From an uncultured Bacteroidales bacterium (lineage in GTDB: Bacteria; Bacteroidota; Bacteroidia; Bacteroidales; Bacteroidaceae): a stretch of 56,778 bases of DNA. A model generated the notes under the pieces. That model ran no database searches, was not told the DNA's origin, and worked only from the letters and a program-made list of their open reading frames with translations. Shown here one piece after another: positions 1 through 8,317 of the stretch. The position numbers were made by a program, and so were the translations under genes. Position 1 is the first letter of the stretch. Each line of letters starts with the position of its first letter. The stretch covers positions 1 through 56,778 of the forward strand of contig CAMAFY010000014.1 of assembly GCA_945833885.1 (NCBI GenBank), in the 5' to 3' direction.

Positions 1-105
1 GGCGGCGGATGCGGAAGAAAAGGACAGAAAGAGCATTGAAGAGGCTGGAAAATGCCGATTCTTCCATGTTTTTCCTTTGAGCAAACCAGAATAAAAGGTA
101 GAATT

Positions 106-330
106 CACAGCACGGACTCCATAGAAGCAAAGCATGAATGCCTTAGAATCAAAGCGCAGTCTCCTCAAAAGAGAAGTATGAACGCCTTAGAACCGAAGCG
201 CGAAAACCTGTGGAGCACAGCACGGACTCCATAGAAGCAAAGCATGAATGCCTTAGAACCAAAGCGCAGTCTCCTCAAAAGAAAAGCATGAACGCCTTAG
301 AACCGAAGCGCGAAAACCTGTGGGCCACAG
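106..330. repeat. 110-bp tandem duplication with 44-bp sub-repeats
   Basis: The block starting CACGGACTCCATAGAAGCAA at 111 recurs at 221, a period of 110 bp, with only a few substitutions over about 110 bp. Inside each copy the phrase ATGAAYGCCTTAGAA occurs twice, 44 bp apart (134, 178, 244, 288), so the unit itself arose from a smaller repeat. Open frames here (for example 52-234 and 210-491) translate the repeat and show no recognisable protein, so I treat the block as non-coding. Confidence 0.85.
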
Positions 331-1601
331 ACGAAACACATGGCAGAAAGAGCGGACAATGGCTGAGGTTTCGGCACAAAACCCGGAAACCAAGCACTCC
401 TTATGCAGGTACGAAAAGCATAACATGGCAGAATAAACGGGAATCAAATTTGAGCAAAAGCATATCGGATATTAAGGATACCAAACCATAATGTATGAAA
501 ATCGTATCATAATATTAAATAATGAACGCGCGCGTATACACACATAAGAAAACGAGGAGGCGCAAAAAGGGCACGTCATTCTCCAAACGACAGGGCATAA
601 ACTTTGAGGCGTACAGACAACTTTTTCGCCTATCTCAAAGCATCTTCGCTGCCCCCACAATGGCATACGCAAAACATTCTCCGAAGCATCGATACAACCT
701 CACAAAAAGACATCAGAACTTTCACATCAAAACCTCGGAACATTCGCACAAAAAAATCGGAGGTTTTACATCGAAACTTCCGCAGTTTTCCATCAGTCCA
801 TCCAAAACACTTTTGCGAACGCCCGAGAAGGATATGATAAAACGAAGAAGAATGCGAGGGAAAATAAAGAAAGGAGTGCAGGAAAAACAAGAGAAGAATG
901 CAAGAAGTACAAGAATAGAATGCGAAAAGAACAAGGGGGAAAAAGGGAAAAGCAAAAGAGGAATGCGGAAAGAACAAAAATAAAAATACGGGGAAAATAG
1001 GGGATAAATACGGGGAGGACCGAGCATTCAAAGCGAAAGACCGAGCATTCAAAGCGAAAGACCGAGAAAAAACGACAAAAAAACAGAAAAACAAAGACAT
1101 GAAAACTGAGAAATGTATGCAGGAAAAGGAAGAAATGGAAGCCGGAAAGACAGATTGAAACAGCATAGAAAAAGGTATGGGGAAACGTGGAAAACGGAAA
1201 GTTCAGGAAAAGAATTCTATTCTTTTCGTACACATTTTAAGCGGCAAAGGCTTTGCCATTTCAATAATATTTCGGAAATTTGCAGCGAACATCCTCTTTA
1301 TGTCCAGCATATTTCAGCCGCCAACACAGTGGATGAAGCAATAACACCCTATAAAGTAGGAAGTTAGCACGGCCAACACAGAAAACGACCTCCAACCATC
1401 CCGGCCCCTTCCGCCAGAAAAACACGGAACCGCGCCGGACATTTTCCACACATTTTCCAAATCTTTGCCCCCCGCCCGACACCCATCAGGCCGAGGGCGG
1501 CGCGTCCTTACAGCCAGGCAAAGCCATCCCCCGTCATCCGTCGCGGCCGGCATCGCCCCCCATTTCCCCCATCCACTCCCATTTTTCTCCGCATACAGCC
1601 C
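331..1601. other. Non-coding region upstream of dnaA with purine-biased tract
   Basis: About 1.27 kb without a believable gene. From roughly 830 to 1220 the plus strand is overwhelmingly A and G, with recurring GAAGAATGC-like words near 847, 894, 916 and 960. A 21-bp direct repeat (ACCGAGCATTCAAAGCGAAAG) lies in tandem at 1019-1039 and 1040-1060, with a third partial start at 1061. Minus-strand frames across it encode Phe/Ser-rich low-complexity peptides produced by the base bias. Only weak DnaA-box-like words are visible (TTTTCCACA at 1442-1450), so an origin is possible from the position next to dnaA but is not shown. Confidence 0.6.
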
Positions 1602-2987
1602 ATGTCATCATCACCAATATGGTCACAATTCCTCGAAAACCTACGGCAAAACATTACGCCGCAGGCCTACGATACATGGATTCCGAAGTTAAAATACGTC
1701 ACGCATAACGAGAGCACCCTCTACATCGAGGTCCCCTCACGCGCGTTTGTCGAGGTGATGTGGAAGGAAATCGGAGGCATCTTCAACCACACCGTCCATG
1801 TATGTTTCGGAGAAAAATGCGAACTTAACTGCTGTCTTCCGAAGGAGAACTCGAACGAAAACTCGGGACAAGTCAGTGTGCCCGCCGGCAAACAGCAGAC
1901 ACCAGCCCCCAGCACCCCCGCGAGCCACGTCGTCCGGCAGCCCGAAGAACCGAAGTTGGCACCCATCAATTCGTATCTCAATCTGAACTATTCCTTCGAG
2001 AACTTCGTAGAAGGCCGAAGCAACAAGCCGGCACGGACGATGGCGGAAAGCATAGCCAACAACCCGCATCAGAAGACTTTCAACCCGATGTTCCTCTACG
2101 GTCCGTCGGGAGTAGGGAAGACCCACCTGGTAAATGCCATCGGCGTGCGCATCAAGGAGCGCTTCCCCAACCTCAGGGTCCTCTTTGTGGCGGCGAATGT
2201 CTTCCGAACCCAGTACACCGACTCCGTCAGAGACAACACCATCAACGACTTCATCCACTTCTATCAGACGATAGACGTGCTGATAATCGATGATTTTCAG
2301 GAGATTACCACGGCAAAAACCCAGAACGCCTTCTTCCATATCTTCAACCATCTTCACCAGAACAACCATAAAATCATCATCACCTGCGACCGTCCGCCCT
2401 CATTGTTCGAAGGCATAGAGGAGCGGATGCTGACGCGGTTGAAGTGGGGCGTGACGGTAGAGATTGAGCGTCCCGACCTGAAACTCCGCAAAGACATCCT
2501 GAAATCGCACATGAAGCGTTACGATATCGAGATGCCAGAGAACGTTTTGCTGTACATTGCCAACAATGTCAGCGACAATGTGCGTGAAATTGAGGGCACC
2601 GTCAACTCGCTCATCGCCTTCTCGCTGAACGACAACTGCGACATCGACCTCGAACTTGCGCGCCGTGTGGTGGCCCGACTCGTGGGACAGACGAAAAAAG
2701 AACTGACCTTGGAGGCCATCCTGAACGCCGTTTGCGAGAAATTCCACGTCAAGCCCCGCGACATCATCAGCAAAAGCCGCAGGAAGGAATTCGTGGCCGC
2801 ACGCCAGATCCTCATGTATCTCCTCCGGAAATATACGCCCCTTTCCATCTGTCAAATCGGCCGCGACATCGGCGACCGCGACCATAGCACCGTCATCCAT
2901 GCGTGCAACATGACGGAACGCAGGCTCGCCACCGACAAAGCCTTCCGCCTGGACATGGAAAAGTTCGAGGCCGGACTGAAAAAATGA
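1602..2987 (+). CDS. dnaA: Chromosomal replication initiator protein DnaA
   Basis: DnaA is the AAA+ ATPase that binds DnaA boxes and melts the replication origin. The 461-aa product has the expected order: domain I (about 1-85, starting SSSPIWSQFLENLRQNITPQ), a Pro/Ser/Thr-rich linker, an AAA+ domain with Walker A GPSGVGKT at about 167-174 and Walker B VLIIDD at about 225-231, and the C-terminal DNA-binding domain with the signature DRDHSTVIHACNMTERR. Length is normal for the family. The start at 1602 gives a complete domain I; no clear Shine-Dalgarno sequence precedes it, as is usual in Bacteroidota. It is a single gene followed by a strong terminator and shows no truncation. The assignment is secure. 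Confidence 0.98.
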   Translation: MSSSPIWSQFLENLRQNITPQAYDTWIPKLKYVTHNESTLYIEVPSRAFVEVMWKEIGGIFNHTVHVCFGEKCELNCCLPKENSNENSGQVSVPAGKQQTPAPSTPASHVVRQPEEPKLAPINSYLNLNYSFENFVEGRSNKPARTMAESIANNPHQKTFNPMFLYGPSGVGKTHLVNAIGVRIKERFPNLRVLFVAANVFRTQYTDSVRDNTINDFIHFYQTIDVLIIDDFQEITTAKTQNAFFHIFNHLHQNNHKIIITCDRPPSLFEGIEERMLTRLKWGVTVEIERPDLKLRKDILKSHMKRYDIEMPENVLLYIANNVSDNVREIEGTVNSLIAFSLNDNCDIDLELARRVVARLVGQTKKELTLEAILNAVCEKFHVKPRDIISKSRRKEFVAARQILMYLLRKYTPLSICQIGRDIGDRDHSTVIHACNMTERRLATDKAFRLDMEKFEAGLKK

Positions 2988-3026
2988 CAGCAATCCCCGG
3001 CGCCACACACGCCGCATCAACATACG

Positions 3027-3078
3027 AATCCCCCGACGACACCGCACCGGCAGCCGTGTCGTCGGGGGATTCCTTTTT
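3027..3078 (+). terminator. Rho-independent terminator after dnaA
   Basis: A perfect 16-bp inverted repeat (AATCCCCCGACGACAC at 3027-3042 pairing with 3056-3071) with a 13-nt loop is followed by CCTTTTTAG. It begins 39 nt after the dnaA stop. Confidence 0.9.
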
Positions 3079-3217
3079 AGCGTCAATGCGCCGTATGCCG
3101 TGCTTTTCCGTGTAAAAGCCTTGAGTTTCGGCGTAATTTACAGACGATATACACTGAAAAACAAAGATTTGAAGGTACAAATACAGGTAAAAGCGCACCT
3201 TTCATACAAAAAATTTG

Positions 3218-3225
3218 TAACTTTG
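3218..3225 (+). promoter_or_regulatory. Bacteroidales -7 box (TAACTTTG) before first GH92 gene
   Basis: TAACTTTG matches the Bacteroidales -7 consensus TAnnTTTG and lies 45 nt upstream of the chosen start at 3270. No good -33 TTTG is present at the usual spacing, so the call rests on the -7 element and its position. Confidence 0.5.
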
Positions 3226-3269
3226 CGCAGTTACTACACATGAAAGACACAGGAACCGTAGAAACGAAC

Positions 3270-5534
3270 ATGAAAAAGCCATTATCATTCCTACTCGCGT
3301 CAGCCCTCTCCGGCTGCGTGCTTACCGCCACCGCTGTCGACTATACCCGCCTTGTAAACCCGTTCGTCGGCACGGATTTCACGGGCAACACGTATCCCGG
3401 AGCGCAGATGCCCTTCGGCATGGTACAACTTTCCCCCGACAACCTCATCGGAGGCTGGGACCGCATTGCCGGATACTTCTACCCCGACAGCACGATTACG
3501 GGATTCTCCCATACGCACCTCGACGGCACAGGTGCGGGTGACATGTACGACATCTCCTTCATGCCCGTCACCCTTCCTTGCAGAACCGACAACAGCAGCC
3601 AAGGCGAAAGCCTCCCATTAGGCATACATTCCACCTTCAGCCACAGCGAGGAGAACGCCATGGCCGGCTATTACAGCGTCCGCCTCAAGGATTACGACAT
3701 CCAAGTGGCGCTCACCGCCACTCCACGCTGCGGCATCCAGCGCTACGAGTTCCCCGAAAACGGCAAGGAACGCGTCGTCATCCTCAATCTCGACCGCACA
3801 ATGAACTGGGATGCCACGACCGACTGCATGCTGGAGCGCGTGGATTCGGTGAACTTCCGCGGCTACCGCTTCTCAGACGGTTGGGCCCGCGACCAGCGGG
3901 TGTACTTCGCCACACGCTTTTCCACCCCACCCTTGCGCGTAGAGACCGACACCATCGCCAAAAAGGGCGGCGGAAAGGGCATCGTGGCACGCTTCTATTT
4001 CGGAAACGGCGGGGGAGAAAGCCCTCAGTCCAACGACCTTCTCGTCTGCACGGCCCTCAGCGGCACCAGCATTTACGGAGCATCGCAGAACCTTCAGGCG
4101 GAAGCCCCGTACGACGACTTCGCACTTTACCTGCAACTTGCCCACAACGAGTGGAACCTTCACCTCGGTGTGCTCGACGCCGACAGACGTTGCGGTGAGG
4201 GAATGCCGGAGATGGAGAGCGGGGAATACGACAATCGTGTCCGGAAGTTCTATACCGCCCTCTACCACAGCATGTTGGCTCCGACGATATATTCCGATGT
4301 CGACGGCAGTTACCTCGGTCCCGACCGTCACGTCCATCACACCGACGGCATACATTATTCCACCTTCTCGCTATGGGACACCTACCGTGCCGCCCATCCG
4401 CTCTTCACACTTACCAACCCCGACCGCGTGAGCGACATGGCCAACAGTCTTGTGGATTTCGGCATCCAGAACGGACGTCTGCCGGTGTGGAGCATGTGGG
4501 CTGGGGAGACAGATATGATGATTGGCTACCATTCCGTCCCCGTCATCGTCGACGCCATCCTGAAAGGTTTCAAGGGAATCGACGCTGAACGCGCCCTCGA
4601 CATTTGTGTCAAGACCGCCCGGAAACGCGACTACCGCTCCATCGGCACGTACATCGACAAGGGGTATGTCCCCACCGGTGTCGACGATATGGGCGGAAAC
4701 GACGACTGGAGCATGAGCCGCACGCTGGAATATGCCTATGATGACTGGTGCATCGCCCGCCTTGCCCAATACGTCGGACGCCTCGACATCGCAAAAGAAT
4801 TCGACTCCCGCTCGAAGAACTACGAGAATCTCTACAACACCTCCACAGGTTTTCTCGAGCCACGCCAGGCCGACGGCAATTTCCTTCCGGGATTCTCGCC
4901 GGTAGCCTACGGACCTCACGTCTGCGAGAGCAATGCCTGGATGTACCAATGGAGCGTACAGCACGACATCCACGGACTTTGCAGCCTCTTTGGAGGGAAG
5001 AAGAAGATGGCAAACATGCTCAACGAGTTCTTTACCTTCACTGAAGAGGACGCCTCTGCCCGTCCTCTCTTCTCAACAGGCATGATTGGCCAGTACGCAC
5101 ATGGGAACGAACCCTCGCATCATGCCGCATATCTCTTCAATCATGTGGGACAGCCCTCGAAATGTCAGGAATATGTCGCACAGATCTGCCGCGAACTCTA
5201 TCACGACACCCCTGCCGGACTCTGCGGCAACGAGGATTGCGGACAGACATCGGCGTGGTTTGTCATGAGTGCCATGGGATTCTATCCCGTCAACCCCGTT
5301 GGCGGACGTTACGAAATCGGCACACCCCTGCTGCCGAGGCTCGACCTCAAACTTGAGAGCGGCAACACCTTCAGCATTCTCGCCCACAATGTCGACGCCA
5401 CACACATCTACGTCAAGAGCGTGAAACTGAACGGCATTCCCTACCGGAAATCCTATATCACCGACGCCATCATCCATGAAGGCGGCCTGCTGGAATTCGA
5501 AATGAGCGACAAACCCTGCAAGAAATGGTATTGA
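3270..5534 (+). CDS. GH92 family alpha-mannosidase, exported
   Basis: GH92 enzymes are calcium-dependent inverting exo-alpha-mannosidases acting on N-glycans and yeast mannans. The 754-aa protein has the family hallmarks: an N-terminal LVNPFVGTD followed by GNTYPGAQMPFGMVQLSPD, then AHGNEPSHHAAYLFN and GNEDCGQTSAWFVMSAMGFYPV near the C terminus. The Glu of the GNEP motif (residue 614 from this start) is the expected catalytic acid, so exo-mannosidase activity is likely; linkage preference cannot be read from sequence. I start at 3270 rather than 3240 because it gives a short basic N terminus and a hydrophobic signal (MKKPLSFLLASALSGC). LSGC could be a lipobox or the signal could be cleaved after TATA. 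It is followed by a second GH92 287 bp downstream and a GH31, all co-oriented. Confidence 0.93.
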   Translation: MKKPLSFLLASALSGCVLTATAVDYTRLVNPFVGTDFTGNTYPGAQMPFGMVQLSPDNLIGGWDRIAGYFYPDSTITGFSHTHLDGTGAGDMYDISFMPVTLPCRTDNSSQGESLPLGIHSTFSHSEENAMAGYYSVRLKDYDIQVALTATPRCGIQRYEFPENGKERVVILNLDRTMNWDATTDCMLERVDSVNFRGYRFSDGWARDQRVYFATRFSTPPLRVETDTIAKKGGGKGIVARFYFGNGGGESPQSNDLLVCTALSGTSIYGASQNLQAEAPYDDFALYLQLAHNEWNLHLGVLDADRRCGEGMPEMESGEYDNRVRKFYTALYHSMLAPTIYSDVDGSYLGPDRHVHHTDGIHYSTFSLWDTYRAAHPLFTLTNPDRVSDMANSLVDFGIQNGRLPVWSMWAGETDMMIGYHSVPVIVDAILKGFKGIDAERALDICVKTARKRDYRSIGTYIDKGYVPTGVDDMGGNDDWSMSRTLEYAYDDWCIARLAQYVGRLDIAKEFDSRSKNYENLYNTSTGFLEPRQADGNFLPGFSPVAYGPHVCESNAWMYQWSVQHDIHGLCSLFGGKKKMANMLNEFFTFTEEDASARPLFSTGMIGQYAHGNEPSHHAAYLFNHVGQPSKCQEYVAQICRELYHDTPAGLCGNEDCGQTSAWFVMSAMGFYPVNPVGGRYEIGTPLLPRLDLKLESGNTFSILAHNVDATHIYVKSVKLNGIPYRKSYITDAIIHEGGLLEFEMSDKPCKKWY

Positions 5535-5821
5535 CATCCGGCAGGATCCATACATCGACATGCGGAGGAATCTGTACGTTAAGGTAGTCTTTTTTCAATT
5601 GCTGCCGCCGTCTTTTCCCGCTGCCCTATGGTTCCCTTCATCCTGTTTCCCAGCCTCCTCCACGGCTTGAGACAGGCACGGCACCCTGTCAAAAACCATT
5701 TTCAGTACCTGCCATGACGGCCATTCACGCCGCAAACGTTGGCAGGCTTTGCCCGCGACGTCCGGTCTTCCACCATCCCGACCGGCATCCCTCCCCCTTG
5801 AAAAACAAAAAAACACCTGAT

Positions 5822-8176
5822 ATGAAAAAGACTTTTCTCTGCCTTTTGGGCATGTTGTTCGGCGCTTTTTCCGCCCTGCAAGCCCAAGACTACGCCTCCC
5901 TCGTCAATCCGTTGATGGGAAGCCAGAGCGATTTCAGCCTCTCTGCCGGCAACACTTACCCTGCAATCACCCGACCTTTCGGCATGAACTTCTGGACACC
6001 TCAGACCGGGAAGAACGGCGATGGCTGGCAATATTCCTACAACGCCCATAAAATCCAGGGATTCAAGCAGACCCACCAGCCCAGTCCTTGGATAAACGAC
6101 CATGCGGAGTTCGCTCTCATGCCCATGACCGGGAAACCTGTGGCCGAAGAGTCCGCCCGTGCCTCATGGTTTGCCCACAAGGCCGAGGTAGCCCTGCCGA
6201 ACTATTACAGCGTCTACCTCGCCGACTACGACATCACCACGGAACTTACCCCCACCGACCGCGCATGTATCTTCCGCTTCACCTTCCCCGAGGCACAGAG
6301 TTATGTGTGCATCGATGCCTATCAACGCGGCTCCATGGTGGAGATCATCCCCGAACGCCGCGTAATACGCGGATATACCAGCCGCAACTCCGGCGGTGTT
6401 CAGGAGGGATTCCGGCAGTATTTCATCATCGAGTTCGACAAACCCTTCGAATATACAAACACCTATCTTGGAACTGCCATCAAAGAAGGCGAGGACGCCG
6501 ACAAAATTGCCGAGAACGGCGGGCTGAAAGCCGAAGGTTTCCACGCACTTGCCATGGTAGGATTCAAGACCCGCCGCGGAGAACAGGTGCACGCCCGCGT
6601 GGCATCGTCGTACATCAGCCCCGAACAGGCGGAACTGAACCTGAAACGCGAGGTATCCGCCACCACTTTTGACGCTGTAAAGGCTGAGGGACACCGCATT
6701 TGGAACGAAATCCTCGGACGTATCGCCATCGATCGCGAACTTGTTGACCTCGGCACTCCCGAAGCCCGCACCTTCTACACCTGTCTTTACCGCTCACTAC
6801 TCTTCCCTATGAAGTATTGGGAGCAGGACTCCACAGGCAAAATCGTGCACCGCTCACCCCACAACGGCGAGGTTTGCGACGGCTACCTCTACACCGGCAC
6901 CGGATTCTGGGACACTTTCCGCTGCCTCTTCCCACTCCTCAATCTGGTATATCCCGATGAGAGCGGGAAGATGATGGAAGGTTTCGTCAACGTCTACAAG
7001 GAAAGCGGCTTCTTCCCTGAGTGGTCGAGCCCGGGCCATCGCGGCTGTATGGTAGGCAACAATTCGGCATCCGTCATGGCAGACGCCTTCATGAAGGGCA
7101 TCCGAGTACAGGACACCGAGGCCATGATGCAGGGTCTGCTTCACGGAAAGGACGCCGTCCACCCCACAGTCAGCAGTTCCGGACGCCTGGGACACGAGTA
7201 CTACAACCGCCTGGGCTACGTGCCTTACGATGTCGACATCAAGGAGAATGCCGCCCGTACACTGGAATATGCCTACGACGATTGGTGCATCCTTCAGGTG
7301 GCGAAGACGCTGAATGCCGAGGCCGCAGCCAAAGGTTTGAAGAAGTCGAAACTACCGGTTTCCGCCGCAAACATCCGCAAACTCAATGAGCAGGTGCTGA
7401 ACTATCGGAACCTTTTCGACCCCGAAACACGCCTGATGCGCGGACGCAACGCCGACGGTTCCTTCATGTCGCCCTTCTCACCCCTCAAATGGGGCGACGC
7501 CTTTACCGAAGGAAATGCCTGGCACTATACGTGGAGCGTCTTCCACGATGTCAACGGACTGATCAATCTGATGGGCGGTCGCGAACAGTTCGTGCAGATG
7601 CTCGACAGCGTATTTGTGGTTCCCCCACTCTACGACGACTCGTACTACGGCTTCCCCATCCACGAAATTGTGGAGATGACCGTCATGAACACCGGCAACT
7701 ATGCCCACGGCAACCAGCCCATACAGCACATGATTTACCTCTACAATTGGGGCGGACAACCCTGGAAGGGCGAGGCTCACCTGCGCGATATCATGACACG
7801 CTTCTATAGCGCCACCCCTGATGGATACTGCGGTGACGAGGACAACGGCCAGACCTCGGCGTGGTACGTCTTCTCAGCACTCGGTTTCTATCCCGTATGT
7901 CCCGGAAGCAACCAGTACGTCATCGGCTCGCCTCTCTTCAAGAAGGCCACCATCCACTTCCCCAACGGCAATGAACTCCTCATTGAGGCTCCGGAAAACT
8001 GTGCGAAGAATGTCTACGTCGATGCCGTAAAACTCAACGGCGAGGCATACTCCCCCACGTATTTCGAGCATTCAGACATGGTGAAAGGCGGCAGCATCCG
8101 CTTCGATATGAGCCCACGTCCCAACAAGAACCGTGGTACCGACCCCGCTGATGCGCCCTACTCTTTCAGCAAATAA
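5822..8176 (+). CDS. GH92 family glycosidase with Gln in the catalytic-acid motif
   Basis: A second GH92 protein, 784 aa with signal peptide MKKTFLCLLGMLFGAFSALQ cleaved near AQA-QD. It carries YASLVNPLMGS, GNTYPAITRPFGMNFWTPQT, a HGNQPIQHMIYLYN motif and GDEDNGQTSAWYVFSALGFYPV. Compared with its neighbour the motif Glu is replaced by Gln (residue 632). In the characterised GH92 CcMan5, which removes mannose from mannose-alpha-1-phospho-6-mannose, the catalytic acid is likewise Gln. A mannosyl-phosphate-type or otherwise activated substrate is therefore a reasonable inference, not a demonstration. An upstream in-frame ATG at 5714 is rejected because it would place 36 non-hydrophobic residues before the signal peptide. 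Likely co-transcribed with the GH92 upstream and the GH31 141 bp downstream. Confidence 0.92.
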   Translation: MKKTFLCLLGMLFGAFSALQAQDYASLVNPLMGSQSDFSLSAGNTYPAITRPFGMNFWTPQTGKNGDGWQYSYNAHKIQGFKQTHQPSPWINDHAEFALMPMTGKPVAEESARASWFAHKAEVALPNYYSVYLADYDITTELTPTDRACIFRFTFPEAQSYVCIDAYQRGSMVEIIPERRVIRGYTSRNSGGVQEGFRQYFIIEFDKPFEYTNTYLGTAIKEGEDADKIAENGGLKAEGFHALAMVGFKTRRGEQVHARVASSYISPEQAELNLKREVSATTFDAVKAEGHRIWNEILGRIAIDRELVDLGTPEARTFYTCLYRSLLFPMKYWEQDSTGKIVHRSPHNGEVCDGYLYTGTGFWDTFRCLFPLLNLVYPDESGKMMEGFVNVYKESGFFPEWSSPGHRGCMVGNNSASVMADAFMKGIRVQDTEAMMQGLLHGKDAVHPTVSSSGRLGHEYYNRLGYVPYDVDIKENAARTLEYAYDDWCILQVAKTLNAEAAAKGLKKSKLPVSAANIRKLNEQVLNYRNLFDPETRLMRGRNADGSFMSPFSPLKWGDAFTEGNAWHYTWSVFHDVNGLINLMGGREQFVQMLDSVFVVPPLYDDSYYGFPIHEIVEMTVMNTGNYAHGNQPIQHMIYLYNWGGQPWKGEAHLRDIMTRFYSATPDGYCGDEDNGQTSAWYVFSALGFYPVCPGSNQYVIGSPLFKKATIHFPNGNELLIEAPENCAKNVYVDAVKLNGEAYSPTYFEHSDMVKGGSIRFDMSPRPNKNRGTDPADAPYSFSK

Positions 8177-8317
8177 CGCACAGGACATCCGTCATTTCCG
8201 GCAGATTCTGCAAATCTTCGCCGTGATTTTCCCATGTTCGACGTGGGTTACGTCTTCTGATTTCTTGCTTATAGAGCAACCGATATCGTTTAATCTTGTT
8301 CATCTACTAATAAACTC

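Noticed and set aside
630..1166. 178-aa Phe/Ser-rich minus-strand frame and a 153-aa basic plus-strand frame (522-983)
   Set aside because: Both are low-complexity translations of the purine-biased tract and lack any domain.
1..1601. Replication origin next to dnaA
   Set aside because: Only weak DnaA-box-like words and no clear AT-rich unwinding element with box cluster; position alone is insufficient.
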